From NCBI RefSeq assembly GCF_014200605.1, contig NZ_JACHCE010000001.1:744001-808000 (forward strand): 64,000 nucleotides of DNA, written 5' to 3'. The DNA comes from Pedobacter cryoconitis. Its GTDB lineage: Bacteria; Bacteroidota; Bacteroidia; Sphingobacteriales; Sphingobacteriaceae. Shown in pieces: positions 17,536 through 25,929 of this stretch; position 1 is the stretch's first letter, and every line of letters begins with the position of its first letter. The notes below the pieces were generated by a model. The model had not been told where the DNA came from. It saw only the letters and a list, made by a program, of their open reading frames with translations, and did no database searches. The position numbers and the translations under genes are program-made.

Positions 17536-18624
17536 ATGGCATTTTTGTGTATAGTATTGGACCCGCCAACGTATGGTTGGGCCGATGCTAATGGTAATTT
17601 ATCGAGGCCGACGGCTGGGCAATTGTTTAGTGAATTCTTTAAAAGACTTAATATTTTTAAAACCAAAAAGAACTGGCTCCCATTAATGAGCTGGACTAAG
17701 GTGGTTTTAACGATCCCTTTTCTGTACTTTTTTATCTTTGAATACTTTAGCTGGAGCTTACTAGCTGTGGCTTTTTTATATAGTATGATTGTGATGGGTA
17801 CCCACGGGACTATATGGCATCACCGGTTTTGTACGCACAATGCTTATACTTTCCGTAACAAGTTCTGGCGGTTTTTTACCCAGAACCTGACTATTTCTAT
17901 GATTCCTGAAGAGATCTATGTGGTTTCACACCATGTTCATCATGCTAAATCTGATGCTCCCGGTGATCCTTATAATGCTTCGGGAGGGTTTCTATATTGC
18001 TTTTTAGCAGATGTTAATCATCAGCCGATAGCAAAGGATTTATCTGAACGAAACTATCACCGCGCATCCAGACTGATGAAACATACTGGCGTTCAGCCAA
18101 ATACTTATGCACAATATTTAAACTGGGGTTCTATTGCTAATCCAGCCAGAACAGTTCTTGCATGGGCTTTGAACTGGGGGTTCTGGTATGCGATGTTATT
18201 CTTAATTGGTGGTCACGGTTTGGCCTGTACAGTATTTGGTGCTGCTGGTATCTGGGCGGTAGGCGTAAGAACTTTCAATTATGAAGGTCATGGTAAAGGA
18301 AAGGATATGCGCAGGGATAATTATGATTTCTCCCGTGAAGATATGTCTATCAATCAGCTTTGGCCTGGAATAGTTGCCGGCGAATGGCATAATAATCACC
18401 ATTTATATCCAAAAAGTGCGAGAACAGGTTTTCTGCCTCATCAGGTAGATATTGCCTGGTGTTATATCCGTTTTATGTATGCTATAGGAACTGTTAAATC
18501 TTTCAGAGATTCTAAAACTGAGTTCCTGGAGACGCATTATAATAAAGTGGCTATGGAGGAGGAAGAAGAAGCTATTCTTTTACAGGAAGAGAAATTATTG
18601 ATCTTACAAAAAGATAAAGGCTAG
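17536..18624 (+). CDS. Acyl-CoA / fatty-acid desaturase
   Basis: Membrane di-iron desaturase that introduces a double bond into acyl chains, probably delta-9 type. Three histidine boxes are present: HHRFCTH (HX4H), HHVHH (HX2HH) and HNNHH near the C-terminus. Hydrophobic segments surround them (about 55-90 and 215-245). The 362 residues match bacterial SCD-like enzymes. The Glu-rich C-terminal tail is likely cytoplasmic. Expression may respond to membrane or lipid state through the inverted repeat in its promoter. A DUF4268 gene follows after 27 bases. Confidence 0.9.
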   Translation: MAFLCIVLDPPTYGWADANGNLSRPTAGQLFSEFFKRLNIFKTKKNWLPLMSWTKVVLTIPFLYFFIFEYFSWSLLAVAFLYSMIVMGTHGTIWHHRFCTHNAYTFRNKFWRFFTQNLTISMIPEEIYVVSHHVHHAKSDAPGDPYNASGGFLYCFLADVNHQPIAKDLSERNYHRASRLMKHTGVQPNTYAQYLNWGSIANPARTVLAWALNWGFWYAMLFLIGGHGLACTVFGAAGIWAVGVRTFNYEGHGKGKDMRRDNYDFSREDMSINQLWPGIVAGEWHNNHHLYPKSARTGFLPHQVDIAWCYIRFMYAIGTVKSFRDSKTEFLETHYNKVAMEEEEEAILLQEEKLLILQKDKG

Positions 18625-18651
18625 CTTTGTGCTAAAAGGATTAATTTTTTT

Positions 18652-19113
18652 ATGTATTCTAAAGATCAGGCTTCAAAACTGAAACAAGCTTTCTGGACGG
18701 CTTTTGGCCAGTATATTGCCCCGCAGCTTTCTGCTGAGGGTTTAAGGATTAACTGGATAAATTATAAGACAGGTATTAAACACCTGCATTTTAAATTGCA
18801 TGCAGATCATAAGTCTGCTTTTGTCGCAATTGAACTCTCTCACCCTGATACCGGGGTACAGGAACTGTTATTTGAACAGTTTAAAGAATTCAGGAATATT
18901 CTGAAAGGTTATTTAAATGAGGACTGGGACTGGGAGCCGCTGATACTGGACGAGAATTATAAAACTGTAAGCAGGATTTATACACGCTTGCCTGATGTTA
19001 GTATTTTTAAGGAAGAAGACTGGCCTAAACTGATTTCTTTTCTAAAACCAAGGATCACTGCTCTGGATGAATTCTGGTGTGATGCGTCCTCCAGTTTTGA
19101 ACTGTTTAAATAA
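18652..19113 (+). CDS. DUF4268 domain protein
   Basis: A 153-residue soluble protein matching the DUF4268 pattern: an N-terminal SKLKQAFWTAFGQYI, the NWINYKTGIKHLHFKL strand pair, then aromatic-rich WDWEPL and a C-terminal FLKPRITALDEFW. The fold is restriction-endonuclease-like according to the family, but no catalytic role has been shown for the stand-alone form. It may be co-transcribed with the desaturase, 27 bases upstream; a functional link is unknown. Confidence 0.75.
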   Translation: MYSKDQASKLKQAFWTAFGQYIAPQLSAEGLRINWINYKTGIKHLHFKLHADHKSAFVAIELSHPDTGVQELLFEQFKEFRNILKGYLNEDWDWEPLILDENYKTVSRIYTRLPDVSIFKEEDWPKLISFLKPRITALDEFWCDASSSFELFK

Positions 19114-19199
19114 TATTACACATACAAATTAAATCATTTGATACATTTGCCTGTTGTTAGCGGTTAGGCTAGCTTATTTTTTCTTATTAATAAAGGTTT

Positions 19200-20075
19200 A
19201 TGTACGAGGTTTGTTGTATAGGTCATATTACGCTGGATAGAGTGGTTACCCCCACTACAGAAAAACATATGGCGGGGGGGACGTCATTTTATTTCTCAAA
19301 TGCTATCCGAAAAATGGATGTCAATTATGGTCTGGTTACAGCTGTAGGAGAAAGCGAAATGCCGTTTGTACTGGAATTACGCGCAAATGGGACGGATGTT
19401 AATGTCTTTCCAAGTGCAAAAACCGTTTATTTTGAGAATATCTATTCCGGAAACCTCGATCACCGGACCCAAAGGGTTTTACAGGAAGCTGATCCTTTTA
19501 CGGTTGAACAATTAAGTAATATTCAGGCTGAAATCTTTCATTTAGGACCTTTGTTATCAAACGATATTTCTGTGGAACTGATTAAAGATCTGGCAGGCAG
19601 AAGTAAGGTGTCATTAGATGTACAGGGATATTTGCGTGAGGTAAGAGGAGAAAGTGTTTGTGCGGTAGACTGGCCTGAGAAAATGGAAGCACTTCAATAT
19701 GTACATACAGTAAAGGCTGATGAGGCAGAACTGGAGGTCCTGACAGGTGTTAAGGGGATACCAGAAGGGGTAAAGATATTAAGTGAGTGGGGAGTCCGGG
19801 AAATCGTGATTACAAGGGCTAGTTTAGGTTCTGTGATTTATATGGATGAAGTGTTTTATGATATTCCTGCTTTCAGACCGGCTGCCGAAGTAGATGCTAC
19901 CGGATGTGGTGATACTTATATGGCCGGGTATTTATATCAAAGGGTAAAGGGAGCAGGGATTCAGCAAGCCGGAGAGTTTGGTGCAGCTATGGCCAGCTTA
20001 AAAATGGAATCTTATGGACCTTTTGATGGTACTGAAAATGATATTCTTCAATTATTAGTGGCTGATAAGCGCTAA
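19200..20075 (+). CDS. PfkB-family carbohydrate kinase
   Basis: Ribokinase-fold sugar kinase, 291 residues. The N-terminal GHITLDRVV with the later MAGGTSFYFSNA and the C-terminal ATP/anion-hole motif VDATGCGDTYMAGY (usual form DTxGAGDxF, with the catalytic Asp kept and Ala replaced by Cys) identify the family. The substrate cannot be read from the sequence; sugars, nucleosides and myo-inositol are all possible. No sugar-catabolic genes adjoin it. A long gene-poor region follows. Confidence 0.85.
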   Translation: MYEVCCIGHITLDRVVTPTTEKHMAGGTSFYFSNAIRKMDVNYGLVTAVGESEMPFVLELRANGTDVNVFPSAKTVYFENIYSGNLDHRTQRVLQEADPFTVEQLSNIQAEIFHLGPLLSNDISVELIKDLAGRSKVSLDVQGYLREVRGESVCAVDWPEKMEALQYVHTVKADEAELEVLTGVKGIPEGVKILSEWGVREIVITRASLGSVIYMDEVFYDIPAFRPAAEVDATGCGDTYMAGYLYQRVKGAGIQQAGEFGAAMASLKMESYGPFDGTENDILQLLVADKR

Positions 20076-20170
20076 TCTTAATTATTTATTGTCTCTTTCC
20101 TGATTAACAGAGCTGTTTTTGTCGTTAATTCGTCATAGAAATGTTTTATTTAAAATAATCGTTAGTGTAA

Positions 20171-20202
20171 TTTGTACACTATATAAAAGTTGTATATATT
20201 TG
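20171..20202 (+). promoter_or_regulatory. Strong Bacteroidota-type promoter
   Basis: A -33 TTTG (20171-20174), a 20-base spacer and a -7 TATATTTG (20195-20202) match the Bacteroidota primary sigma consensus in both boxes and in spacing. No open frame begins within the next 800 bases. Confidence 0.7.
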
Positions 20203-20207
20203 TATCA

Positions 20208-20359
20208 GAAAATAAGTCATAAATATTTTCCGGATCAAGGATGAGTCGTTATAAATGACAGCAACACTGCCGGAAATTTAAAGAGAAAACCCGTTCATAC
20301 AGGTTTATATTTGGTTAGAATAGGGATGTGTCTGGATGGAACAACCCTTTCTTTTTTTT
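20208..20359 (+). ncRNA. Candidate small RNA, about 150 nt
   Basis: It lies between a consensus promoter and a terminator-like hairpin (AGGGATGT / ACAACCCT with one mismatch, then TTTCTTTTTTT, 20322-20359) and contains no plausible coding frame. A stem TTTCCGG / CCGGAAA closes a loop of about 36 bases that holds GTC-9-GAC, and AACC-10-GGTT forms a second small hairpin. No known RNA family was recognised. Confidence 0.5.
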
Positions 20360-20685
20360 ATAGCCTTTTGTAAATTGAATAATATACTCTTTAAGATCCC
20401 GTAAATTTTTTAAGAATTTGATTAATACCAAATAGATTCTATCTGGCACTTACTAATTGTTTACTTTTTCTTTTTATGGATCAAGTCATAAACCTGTTGA
20501 GCAGGCTGTTTTTAAGCATAAATTTTGACACGCTAAACAGAAAGTCTTTGCTGTCAGGGATGCTCTTATGGTTCTGGAAGTTGCTTTGAAAGCTTTCAAT
20601 TTGCATGGGAATGACTCAAAGCCGAAACAAGGCCGTGCTGTTAGTAAATAGATTCAAAATAGCTAAATAATCAATCTGTATCGGC

Positions 20686-20729
20686 CGGGTACTGCCCGGG
20701 TACTGTTCGGGTACTGTTCGGGTACTCGT
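20686..20729. repeat. 11-bp tandem repeat, four copies
   Basis: Four head-to-tail copies of CGGGTACTGTT (first copy ends CC, last CGT). Just downstream a GGTAAGAGCA block is repeated (near 20733 and 20754). GC content stands out from the AT-rich surroundings. Confidence 0.85.
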
Positions 20730-20923
20730 TAGGGTAAGAGCAATGCTAAAGTAAGGTAAGAGCATGGCAAGTCCAAGTCAAAACAACTAGTTGAAATGAC
20801 TTAGAGTTACTATGCTTAAAACCTGTTCTCAACGTGGTGTCACCCCGATCTCTATTCAGGCACAACCAAACCATAACCGGATGAAGATTAATGAAATTAT
20901 AATTTTCCCTTTGACTAACCCAT

Positions 20924-20968
20924 GGACAATTGCGGACAATTGCAGACAGCTGCGGACAATTGCAGACA
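20924..20968. repeat. 10-bp tandem repeat, four and a half copies
   Basis: GGACAATTGC in tandem with small changes (AGACAGCTGC in copy three). Each unit carries a hexameric palindrome, CAATTG or CAGCTG, exactly one helical turn apart. Confidence 0.85.
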
Positions 20969-21030
20969 TTTTTTACTCATCAGGATAATCTTTAACGCGA
21001 ATAGCTTACATTGGTAGAAAGGTATTTATT

Positions 21031-21216
21031 ATGGGAAGTTTAACGGGTAAATTTTCAAAGGGAATCCTGGGTGATTTCATTTTTAAAGCAGCAGTCTGGA
21101 GTACGGGTTGTCTCAAAAGTTCTGTACCGGGCACAATGAAACAATCAATGGAAACCGAAAAAAACAGGATCTTTCCTCCCCCTAAGAATTCCGCTGAAGC
21201 GTTGACCGATCTCTGA
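21031..21216 (+). CDS. Small hypothetical protein, possible gene remnant
   Basis: Sixty-one codons starting at an ATG (MGSLTGKFSKGILGDF). The N-terminal GILG-x-F pattern faintly recalls the start of DUF6266 proteins of Bacteroidota, which are much longer, so this may be a decayed fragment. It follows the 10-bp repeat array by about 60 bases. No domain, signal peptide or partner gene is visible, and it may not be expressed. Confidence 0.25.
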   Translation: MGSLTGKFSKGILGDFIFKAAVWSTGCLKSSVPGTMKQSMETEKNRIFPPPKNSAEALTDL

Positions 21217-21604
21217 TCAAAGTAATCAGGGCGTTTAATAATGATAAATTAAACTATAAAATCAGGAAGTAATTAGTTTAATAAAGAATCGTAACCATCT
21301 GCTTTGAACTCAAAAAATATCAAACCCAAAAATTGAAATTTAATCCCTAATCTACAAGTTTATGACTTGCCCCCTTTTTATTAGCCGGATTCCTTTTGGA
21401 GAATCATCATTTTTTTTCTGTCTGATCATATATAATAAACAGTTGCTATGATAGTGATAAGAAGGAATGAAAATTTCATTTGAGATTGATTAATTTATTC
21501 AAATGCAGATTTTTTAAACAGTATAAAGTGTTATGCAGGGCTTTATATGTGAACCAGCATAATAATAAAATTAATGGAATAGCAATAAGAAGCTTAGGTT
21601 TGAG
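21217..21604. other. Gene-free AT-rich stretch
   Basis: About 390 bases without a credible frame. The only structure noted is a short hairpin GATTC-8-GAATC followed by a T-rich run (21388-21418), which could end plus-strand transcription. Confidence 0.4.
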
Positions 21605-22207
21605 TTAATGTGCAGGATAATTAATCGAATCCCAGATTAGCTTGCCATCAAAATCAACCTGGTATTTGTTCCCCTGGAAATCGACTAACGCAATATGATC
21701 AGATTGAATTGTGAACGATACTTCATCATCCATTGATACAAATATATCTGCACCACTAAAGGACCATTGAATCTTTCCTTCTGCATTTATTCTGGAAATT
21801 TCCAGTTCACCGTAGACTAAATAATCATTTTCATATTTAAAGACTTCAAAACATGTTACCATATCTGCCTGGATATTCCATTGTAATTCTAGTGAAGGTA
21901 AATTCAGGCAGAACAGACTATCCCCACAGCAGATCACCAGCCGATTGTTATCTAGTAACGATGAGTTTGAATAAATACCTGCAGACCCACCAGAACCGTA
22001 CAAAAGACAGCTATTCATTTCAGTTTCTCGGCCGAATATTTTAACCCCGTGAAATGAACTACAGTATGACTCTGGTCCTTCTGCGTAGTAATGTGCTAAA
22101 TAAGTATGTGTATTATCCGGACCTGGCGTAAAACCAAAATCGTTGAATATTTCAATTTCTAGATTCTTGTAACTATATTGATTTATAGCTATGCTTGTTC
22201 CACCCAT
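21605..22207 (-). CDS. Hypothetical protein, beta-propeller-like C-terminus
   Basis: A 200-residue protein with no recognised family. It has no signal peptide. The C-terminal half alternates short beta-like strands with Gly/Asp turns (NRLVICCGDSLFCLNLPSLE, then DHIALVDFQGNKYQVDFDGK), a pattern seen in PQQ/WD-like blades and in several polymorphic-toxin immunity proteins. Its start overlaps the end of the upstream gene by 19 bases, so the pair is surely co-transcribed. Function is unknown. Confidence 0.6.
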   Translation of the reverse strand: MGGTSIAINQYSYKNLEIEIFNDFGFTPGPDNTHTYLAHYYAEGPESYCSSFHGVKIFGRETEMNSCLLYGSGGSAGIYSNSSLLDNNRLVICCGDSLFCLNLPSLELQWNIQADMVTCFEVFKYENDYLVYGELEISRINAEGKIQWSFSGADIFVSMDDEVSFTIQSDHIALVDFQGNKYQVDFDGKLIWDSINYPAH

Positions 22208-22596
22208 GGTTCAAGAAACTGTACAATTTTATCAGTAATTGTATAAGGCAGGTAATAAACTCCTTCTGCCTCCCCCTCAATGCTTTTGAATTTAGCTATT
22301 AATACATTTACCGCATCAGTATATTGTTTGCTGGTAACCTTTGCCTGGTAAACAATCGCATAAGCAACGATATGACCAGATGATAGTTTTGCTGTGAAAT
22401 CAGTTTGTATGTGATCTAATAGTACGCTTGCGAGTGGATAATTATCATTGTCACCTATTAATCTTTGCATGGTTTTTCCTTCCTGATCTATACAAACACC
22501 TATGGGATAGAATTCACCTTGTTGCTCCAGAAGCGCTTTTGCCATGGAATAGCTATAATTTAGCAGATTAATAAGAGTAGCAGGTAATGAGTTCAT
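22189..22596 (-). CDS. Hypothetical protein, first gene of an overlapping pair
   Basis: A 135-residue soluble protein of no recognised family. Features are an alpha-helical N-terminus, a central GVCIDQEGKTMQRLIGD and a beta-rich middle (GHIVAYAIVYQAKV), ending VQFLEPWVEQA. It overlaps the following gene by 19 bases. The pair sits alone in a gene-poor region next to repeats, consistent with an accessory two-gene module. Confidence 0.6.
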   Translation of the reverse strand: MNSLPATLINLLNYSYSMAKALLEQQGEFYPIGVCIDQEGKTMQRLIGDNDNYPLASVLLDHIQTDFTAKLSSGHIVAYAIVYQAKVTSKQYTDAVNVLIAKFKSIEGEAEGVYYLPYTITDKIVQFLEPWVEQA

Positions 22597-22669
22597 TATT
22601 TGTCTTTAAGAGTTAAAAGACGGCTAAGATACCCTTTGCTTTCGTTGTTTAGATAAAATATGCTGTTTT

Positions 22670-22687
22670 AAGCCAGATATCTGGCTT
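22670..22687. terminator. 18-bp perfect palindrome
   Basis: AAGCCAGATATCTGGCTT, 13 bases beyond the stop of the small membrane protein on the minus strand. It could be a compact terminator or a protein-binding palindrome. Confidence 0.5.
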
Positions 22688-22700
22688 GTCAACTAATTTA

Positions 22701-22910
22701 TTAATTGTCAATCTTAAATTCTGATTTCATCGATTTGACTACTAAAAGGCCTATAAGTCCAATTAAGATGACCATGATCAATTCTCCTGTAATACGTACT
22801 AAGCTGGTCAAAGGGGATAATGAACCAGTGAGTTTGATAAAGAATGATAATAAAAGCAGCGCAATTTCTAAAATAGCTGTGATTAAGATACCTTTTGATA
22901 AATTCCCCAT
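22701..22910 (-). CDS. Small membrane protein, two predicted TM segments
   Basis: Sixty-nine residues with hydrophobic stretches at about 8-27 (ITAILEIALLLLSFFIKL) and 43-61 (LIMVILIGLIGLLVV), ending in a short charged tail (KSMKSEFKIDN). No family was recognised. The clean membrane-protein composition, sensible start and downstream palindrome make it a probable gene. Confidence 0.5.
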   Translation of the reverse strand: MGNLSKGILITAILEIALLLLSFFIKLTGSLSPLTSLVRITGELIMVILIGLIGLLVVKSMKSEFKIDN

Positions 22911-23167
22911 GATAAATCTATATTTGGCTTGGTTAATTATATTTAATATTGCTTTTTGAGCGTTATTAATATTAAATAATTCCCGGATATCAATCCCATT
23001 AAAACAGGGATAAATGACCGTGGTTATTCTTAATAATAGTGATATTATCTAAATTGTACGATTTTATTACGTGAACAATCGTTTTACCAATGTGAATTCA
23101 GATTTACATGGGTATCTAAATATTAGAATTCTTTTGATTTCTGCTGTTGTGTCAATTTTCTCTGTGT

Positions 23168-23368
23168 TTACAGCTTCTGTTTTCTGATTATTCTAATTAC
23201 TATGATGATGAAGATTGAAAATGAAGAAAGGGCGATTAGTCCGCCCCCGGAGTAAAACAAAATAGTAGGATATGGAGGTTCGATTTTACCGGAGAAACCT
23301 ATGGCCGCTGTAAACCACCCTGATGTCATGAGAATAATCAGTATCCGGATTATTTGTTTGATGGTCAT
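23168..23368 (-). CDS. Small membrane protein, two predicted TM segments
   Basis: Sixty-six residues with two hydrophobic helices (about 6-24 and 36-59) separated by a short polar loop (SGKIEPPYPT) and a basic C-terminus (RIIRKQKL). Unrecognised family. It lies downstream of the DinB-like gene in the same direction, about 90 bases away, with a G-rich hairpin between, so it may have its own promoter. Confidence 0.5.
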   Translation of the reverse strand: MTIKQIIRILIILMTSGWFTAAIGFSGKIEPPYPTILFYSGGGLIALSSFSIFIIIVIRIIRKQKL

Positions 23369-23461
23369 ATCGTATCTTTTCTAAACGTCACCTGTTTCTT
23401 TGTAAGCCCTTTAACCACGTTTTAAAGTAGTGGCGGGGGGGCTTTAAAAAGAAGTCTTATC

Positions 23462-23905
23462 TTAATAATTAACCACCTGTCTCAAATGATGTTCTAAATG
23501 CTCCACATAATCATCAAACAGGAAAGCTATTGTTAAACTTTCATCTCCACCAGTGAAACATTCCTTTTTTAGTAATTCGGCAGGGATCAATCTGATCAAT
23601 TCTAATAGTTGTTTGTTATAAACGGTCCAGAAGGAAATGATTTGCTTATTGTCAATCTGGTCGTAATAATTAAAAGTATTATAATTATTCTGATCGTAGG
23701 TTATTTTTGGAGTATCCTCAAACTGAGCTCTTACAAAACGCTGATGATTGGCCACAGCGCTATCGATAAGATGTCCGATAATTTCTTTTTTACTCCATTT
23801 ATTAGCTGCAGGCTTTAAAGAAAATATATGATCGTCAATCTCATTTAAAAGTGAAGGGATAGTCTCTGATAAATATTGAAGTCTCTCAATTGATTGTACG
23901 GTCAT
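23462..23905 (-). CDS. DinB family protein (DinB_2 / YfiT-like)
   Basis: Four-helix-bundle metalloprotein of the DinB/YfiT superfamily, 147 residues. Conserved histidines that would bind the metal are visible in IIGHLIDSAVANHQRF and DYVEHLEHHLRQV. Members act as thiol-dependent transferases or have unknown roles; this is not DNA polymerase IV. It is the last of three same-strand genes after the SPFH and ribbon-helix-helix genes, 51 bases downstream of the latter. Confidence 0.85.
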   Translation of the reverse strand: MTVQSIERLQYLSETIPSLLNEIDDHIFSLKPAANKWSKKEIIGHLIDSAVANHQRFVRAQFEDTPKITYDQNNYNTFNYYDQIDNKQIISFWTVYNKQLLELIRLIPAELLKKECFTGGDESLTIAFLFDDYVEHLEHHLRQVVNY

Positions 23906-23956
23906 ATATTTTATTCTATTATTGATTATGACTTTTTAAGTATCTGTTTGATTAGT

Positions 23957-24142
23957 TTATTTATCTTCTGGAGTATCTTTTTGCACTTCTTTATTTTTTA
24001 TCCTTTTTGCGTTTTTAAGGCTATTATTCAACATCCACTCAATCTGACCATTAACACTACGAAATTCATCAGCAGCCCATTTCTCTATAGCCTTCATCGT
24101 TTCTGAATCTATCCTTAACGCAAATGATTTCTTTTCTGACAT
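23957..24142 (-). CDS. Arc-like ribbon-helix-helix DNA-binding protein
   Basis: Sixty-one residues with an Arc/MetJ-type core: the beta strand KKSFALRIDSET, helix A MKAIEKWAADEF and helix B SVNGQIEWMLNNSL. It would dimerise and bind DNA through the strand. It starts two bases after the SPFH gene, a pairing that recurs in Bacteroidota. An inverted repeat in the SPFH promoter is a plausible autoregulatory operator. The C-terminal tail is Lys/Glu-rich. Confidence 0.85.
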   Translation of the reverse strand: MSEKKSFALRIDSETMKAIEKWAADEFRSVNGQIEWMLNNSLKNAKRIKNKEVQKDTPEDK

Positions 24143-24144
24143 AT

Positions 24145-25005
24145 TTATTGATTTAATGTCCCGGTATTGATAACAGGTTTTGTTTCGCTATCACCACAAA
24201 GGACAACCATTAAATTACTCACCATAGTTGCTTTTCTGTCGTCGTCAAATTCGATGATTTTCTTTTCAGACAGGAGTTTAAGGGCACTTTCTACCATTCC
24301 AACAGCACCTTCAACAATTTTATGACGGGCAGCAACTACCGCTGAAGCCTGTTGTCTTCTAAGCATAGAATGTGCAATTTCAGGAGCATAGGCCAGATAG
24401 CCGATCCTTGATTCTATGACTTCTATACCTGCAATATCCAATCTTTCGGCCAGTTCTTTTTCGAGTGCAATATTGACATCGTCAAAGTTAGTACTTAAGG
24501 TGATAGTTGCTGTTTCGTCCTCAAAATGATCATAAGGAAAAGAACCTGCAAGTTTTCTTACTGCAGAATCTGTTTGTATTTTGATAAAAGTAGTATAATT
24601 GTCTACCTCAAATGCGACTTTAAAAGTGTCTCTGACTCTCCAGACCAAGATTACACTGATCAGAATGGGATTTCCCATCTTATCATTTACTTTGATCTTT
24701 TCACTTTCAAAGTTTCTCGCACGCAGTGAATAAGTAAATCTGGTATATAATGGATTTATCCAGAACATTCCATTTTGCTTGATACTCCCTTTATACTTTC
24801 CGAAAAGCAAAAGTACTTTTGAGCTGTTCGGGCTGACAATAATCAAACCCTTAGCTAAAATAATAAATACCGGGATACAGGCTATAATTAAAATGATCTG
24901 CTGCTGGCTAATAGCATAGGCTAATAAACCAGCAGTAACGGCTAAAAGGAAAATGACCAGGTAGCCATTAAAGGGAGTGACGATCTTTTCTGTTTTCATT
25001 TGCAT
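24145..25005 (-). CDS. SPFH/band-7 domain membrane protein
   Basis: Stomatin/prohibitin-like protein, 286 residues. Two hydrophobic segments at the N-terminus (about 14-50) anchor it in the membrane. The SPFH core follows (NPLYTRFTYSLRARNFESEK, then LVWRVRDTFKVAFEV), then a helical region with the typical RRQQASAVVAARHKIVEGAV. Such proteins form large membrane-associated oligomers. The start could be the first Met or the third codon. The ribbon-helix-helix gene follows after two bases. Confidence 0.9.
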   Translation of the reverse strand: MQMKTEKIVTPFNGYLVIFLLAVTAGLLAYAISQQQIILIIACIPVFIILAKGLIIVSPNSSKVLLLFGKYKGSIKQNGMFWINPLYTRFTYSLRARNFESEKIKVNDKMGNPILISVILVWRVRDTFKVAFEVDNYTTFIKIQTDSAVRKLAGSFPYDHFEDETATITLSTNFDDVNIALEKELAERLDIAGIEVIESRIGYLAYAPEIAHSMLRRQQASAVVAARHKIVEGAVGMVESALKLLSEKKIIEFDDDRKATMVSNLMVVLCGDSETKPVINTGTLNQ

Positions 25006-25014
25006 AGTATTTAA

Positions 25015-25035
25015 ATGATATTAAATTGATATCAT
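25015..25035. promoter_or_regulatory. Inverted repeat upstream of the SPFH operon
   Basis: ATGATAT, TAAATTG, ATATCAT: a perfect 7-bp dyad ending ten bases before the SPFH start codon. It is a candidate operator for the ribbon-helix-helix protein encoded in the same operon. Confidence 0.5.
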
Positions 25036-25103
25036 AAATTTAACTATTAAATGAGTGTAATACCAAATATATCAGCTAATTAATTATTATCCTGTTATTG
25101 ATT

Positions 25104-25925
25104 CTAATTATCCCAATCTTGTTTTTTAACTACTTTTAAATCATCCAAAATATGAATAGCAATTGCTACACCTGCTTTTCTAAAATCAGGTTTCTTGTCT
25201 TCGCTTTGTATACAATTGGAAAAATAGTAGACGTTGTCATTGGTTGTGATATATCCAATATACCAGGATACATATAAATCACCTTGTTTCCCATTACCTG
25301 TTTTAGCCCTGATAACATTGTCCTTTGTATTTTTAACGATCATTATACTTTTTACAATATCCATTGAACGGGAGGAGAAAGGAAGTTCACCACCTTGCAG
25401 TCTCTTTAAGAAGTCAATCTGCTGAACAGGAGTAATGCGCAGACCTCCCCATAACCAAAATCCATCTATTCCACCATTGATATTTTCATTGCCGTAACCA
25501 GCTTTATTTAACCAGGATTTCATTTTCTTTTCGCCGATACGTTTTGCCAGTTCCTGATAGAACCATACCGTTGAATTCTTAAATGCATTTCTCATGTCTG
25601 TATCAGCATTCCAGACTGGTAATGGCCGTTCTTTCTTATCCCATTTAAAAACTACATTTTCGTCCTTTACGGCTCCCGTTTCAAGTGCGATCAGTGAATT
25701 ACAGATTTTAAATGTTGAGGCAGGGGTGAAAGGTATGGTCGTTTGCTCTTTATTGTAATAAGTATAATGGTCATTCTTCTGATCATATAAGACAAAAGAA
25801 CCCTGAACCTGATATTCGTCGTAGAATTTTTTAAGATTGTCCTGATGATTTGTATGAAAAGCTGATTTGAAAGAAAACAGACCCGTCAGCGCAATGATTG
25901 CCAGGAGTTGAATACGTATTGACAT
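25104..25925 (-). CDS. Class D (OXA-type) beta-lactamase
   Basis: Periplasmic serine enzyme that hydrolyses beta-lactams. An N-terminal signal segment (about 1-22) is followed by all class D motifs in order: STFK at 70-73 with carboxylatable Lys73, STV at 118-120, YGN at 144-146, Trp159 in FWLWGG and KTG at 208-210. At 273 residues the length is typical. It lies four bases downstream of a DapB homologue and is probably translated from the same mRNA. Nothing suggests a mobile element around it, so it looks intrinsic. Its substrate range cannot be read from sequence. Confidence 0.93.
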   Translation of the reverse strand: MSIRIQLLAIIALTGLFSFKSAFHTNHQDNLKKFYDEYQVQGSFVLYDQKNDHYTYYNKEQTTIPFTPASTFKICNSLIALETGAVKDENVVFKWDKKERPLPVWNADTDMRNAFKNSTVWFYQELAKRIGEKKMKSWLNKAGYGNENINGGIDGFWLWGGLRITPVQQIDFLKRLQGGELPFSSRSMDIVKSIMIVKNTKDNVIRAKTGNGKQGDLYVSWYIGYITTNDNVYYFSNCIQSEDKKPDFRKAGVAIAIHILDDLKVVKKQDWDN

Positions 25926-25929
25926 TTGT

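Noticed and set aside
20230..20275. Hammerhead-ribozyme-like GATGAGTC...GAC core
   Set aside because: The invariant CUGAUGA and GAAA positions are not met (AGGATGA and AGCAAC), so self-cleavage is not supported.
25104..25925. Recently acquired resistance gene
   Set aside because: No insertion sequence, integron site or change in base composition surrounds the OXA gene; it looks native.
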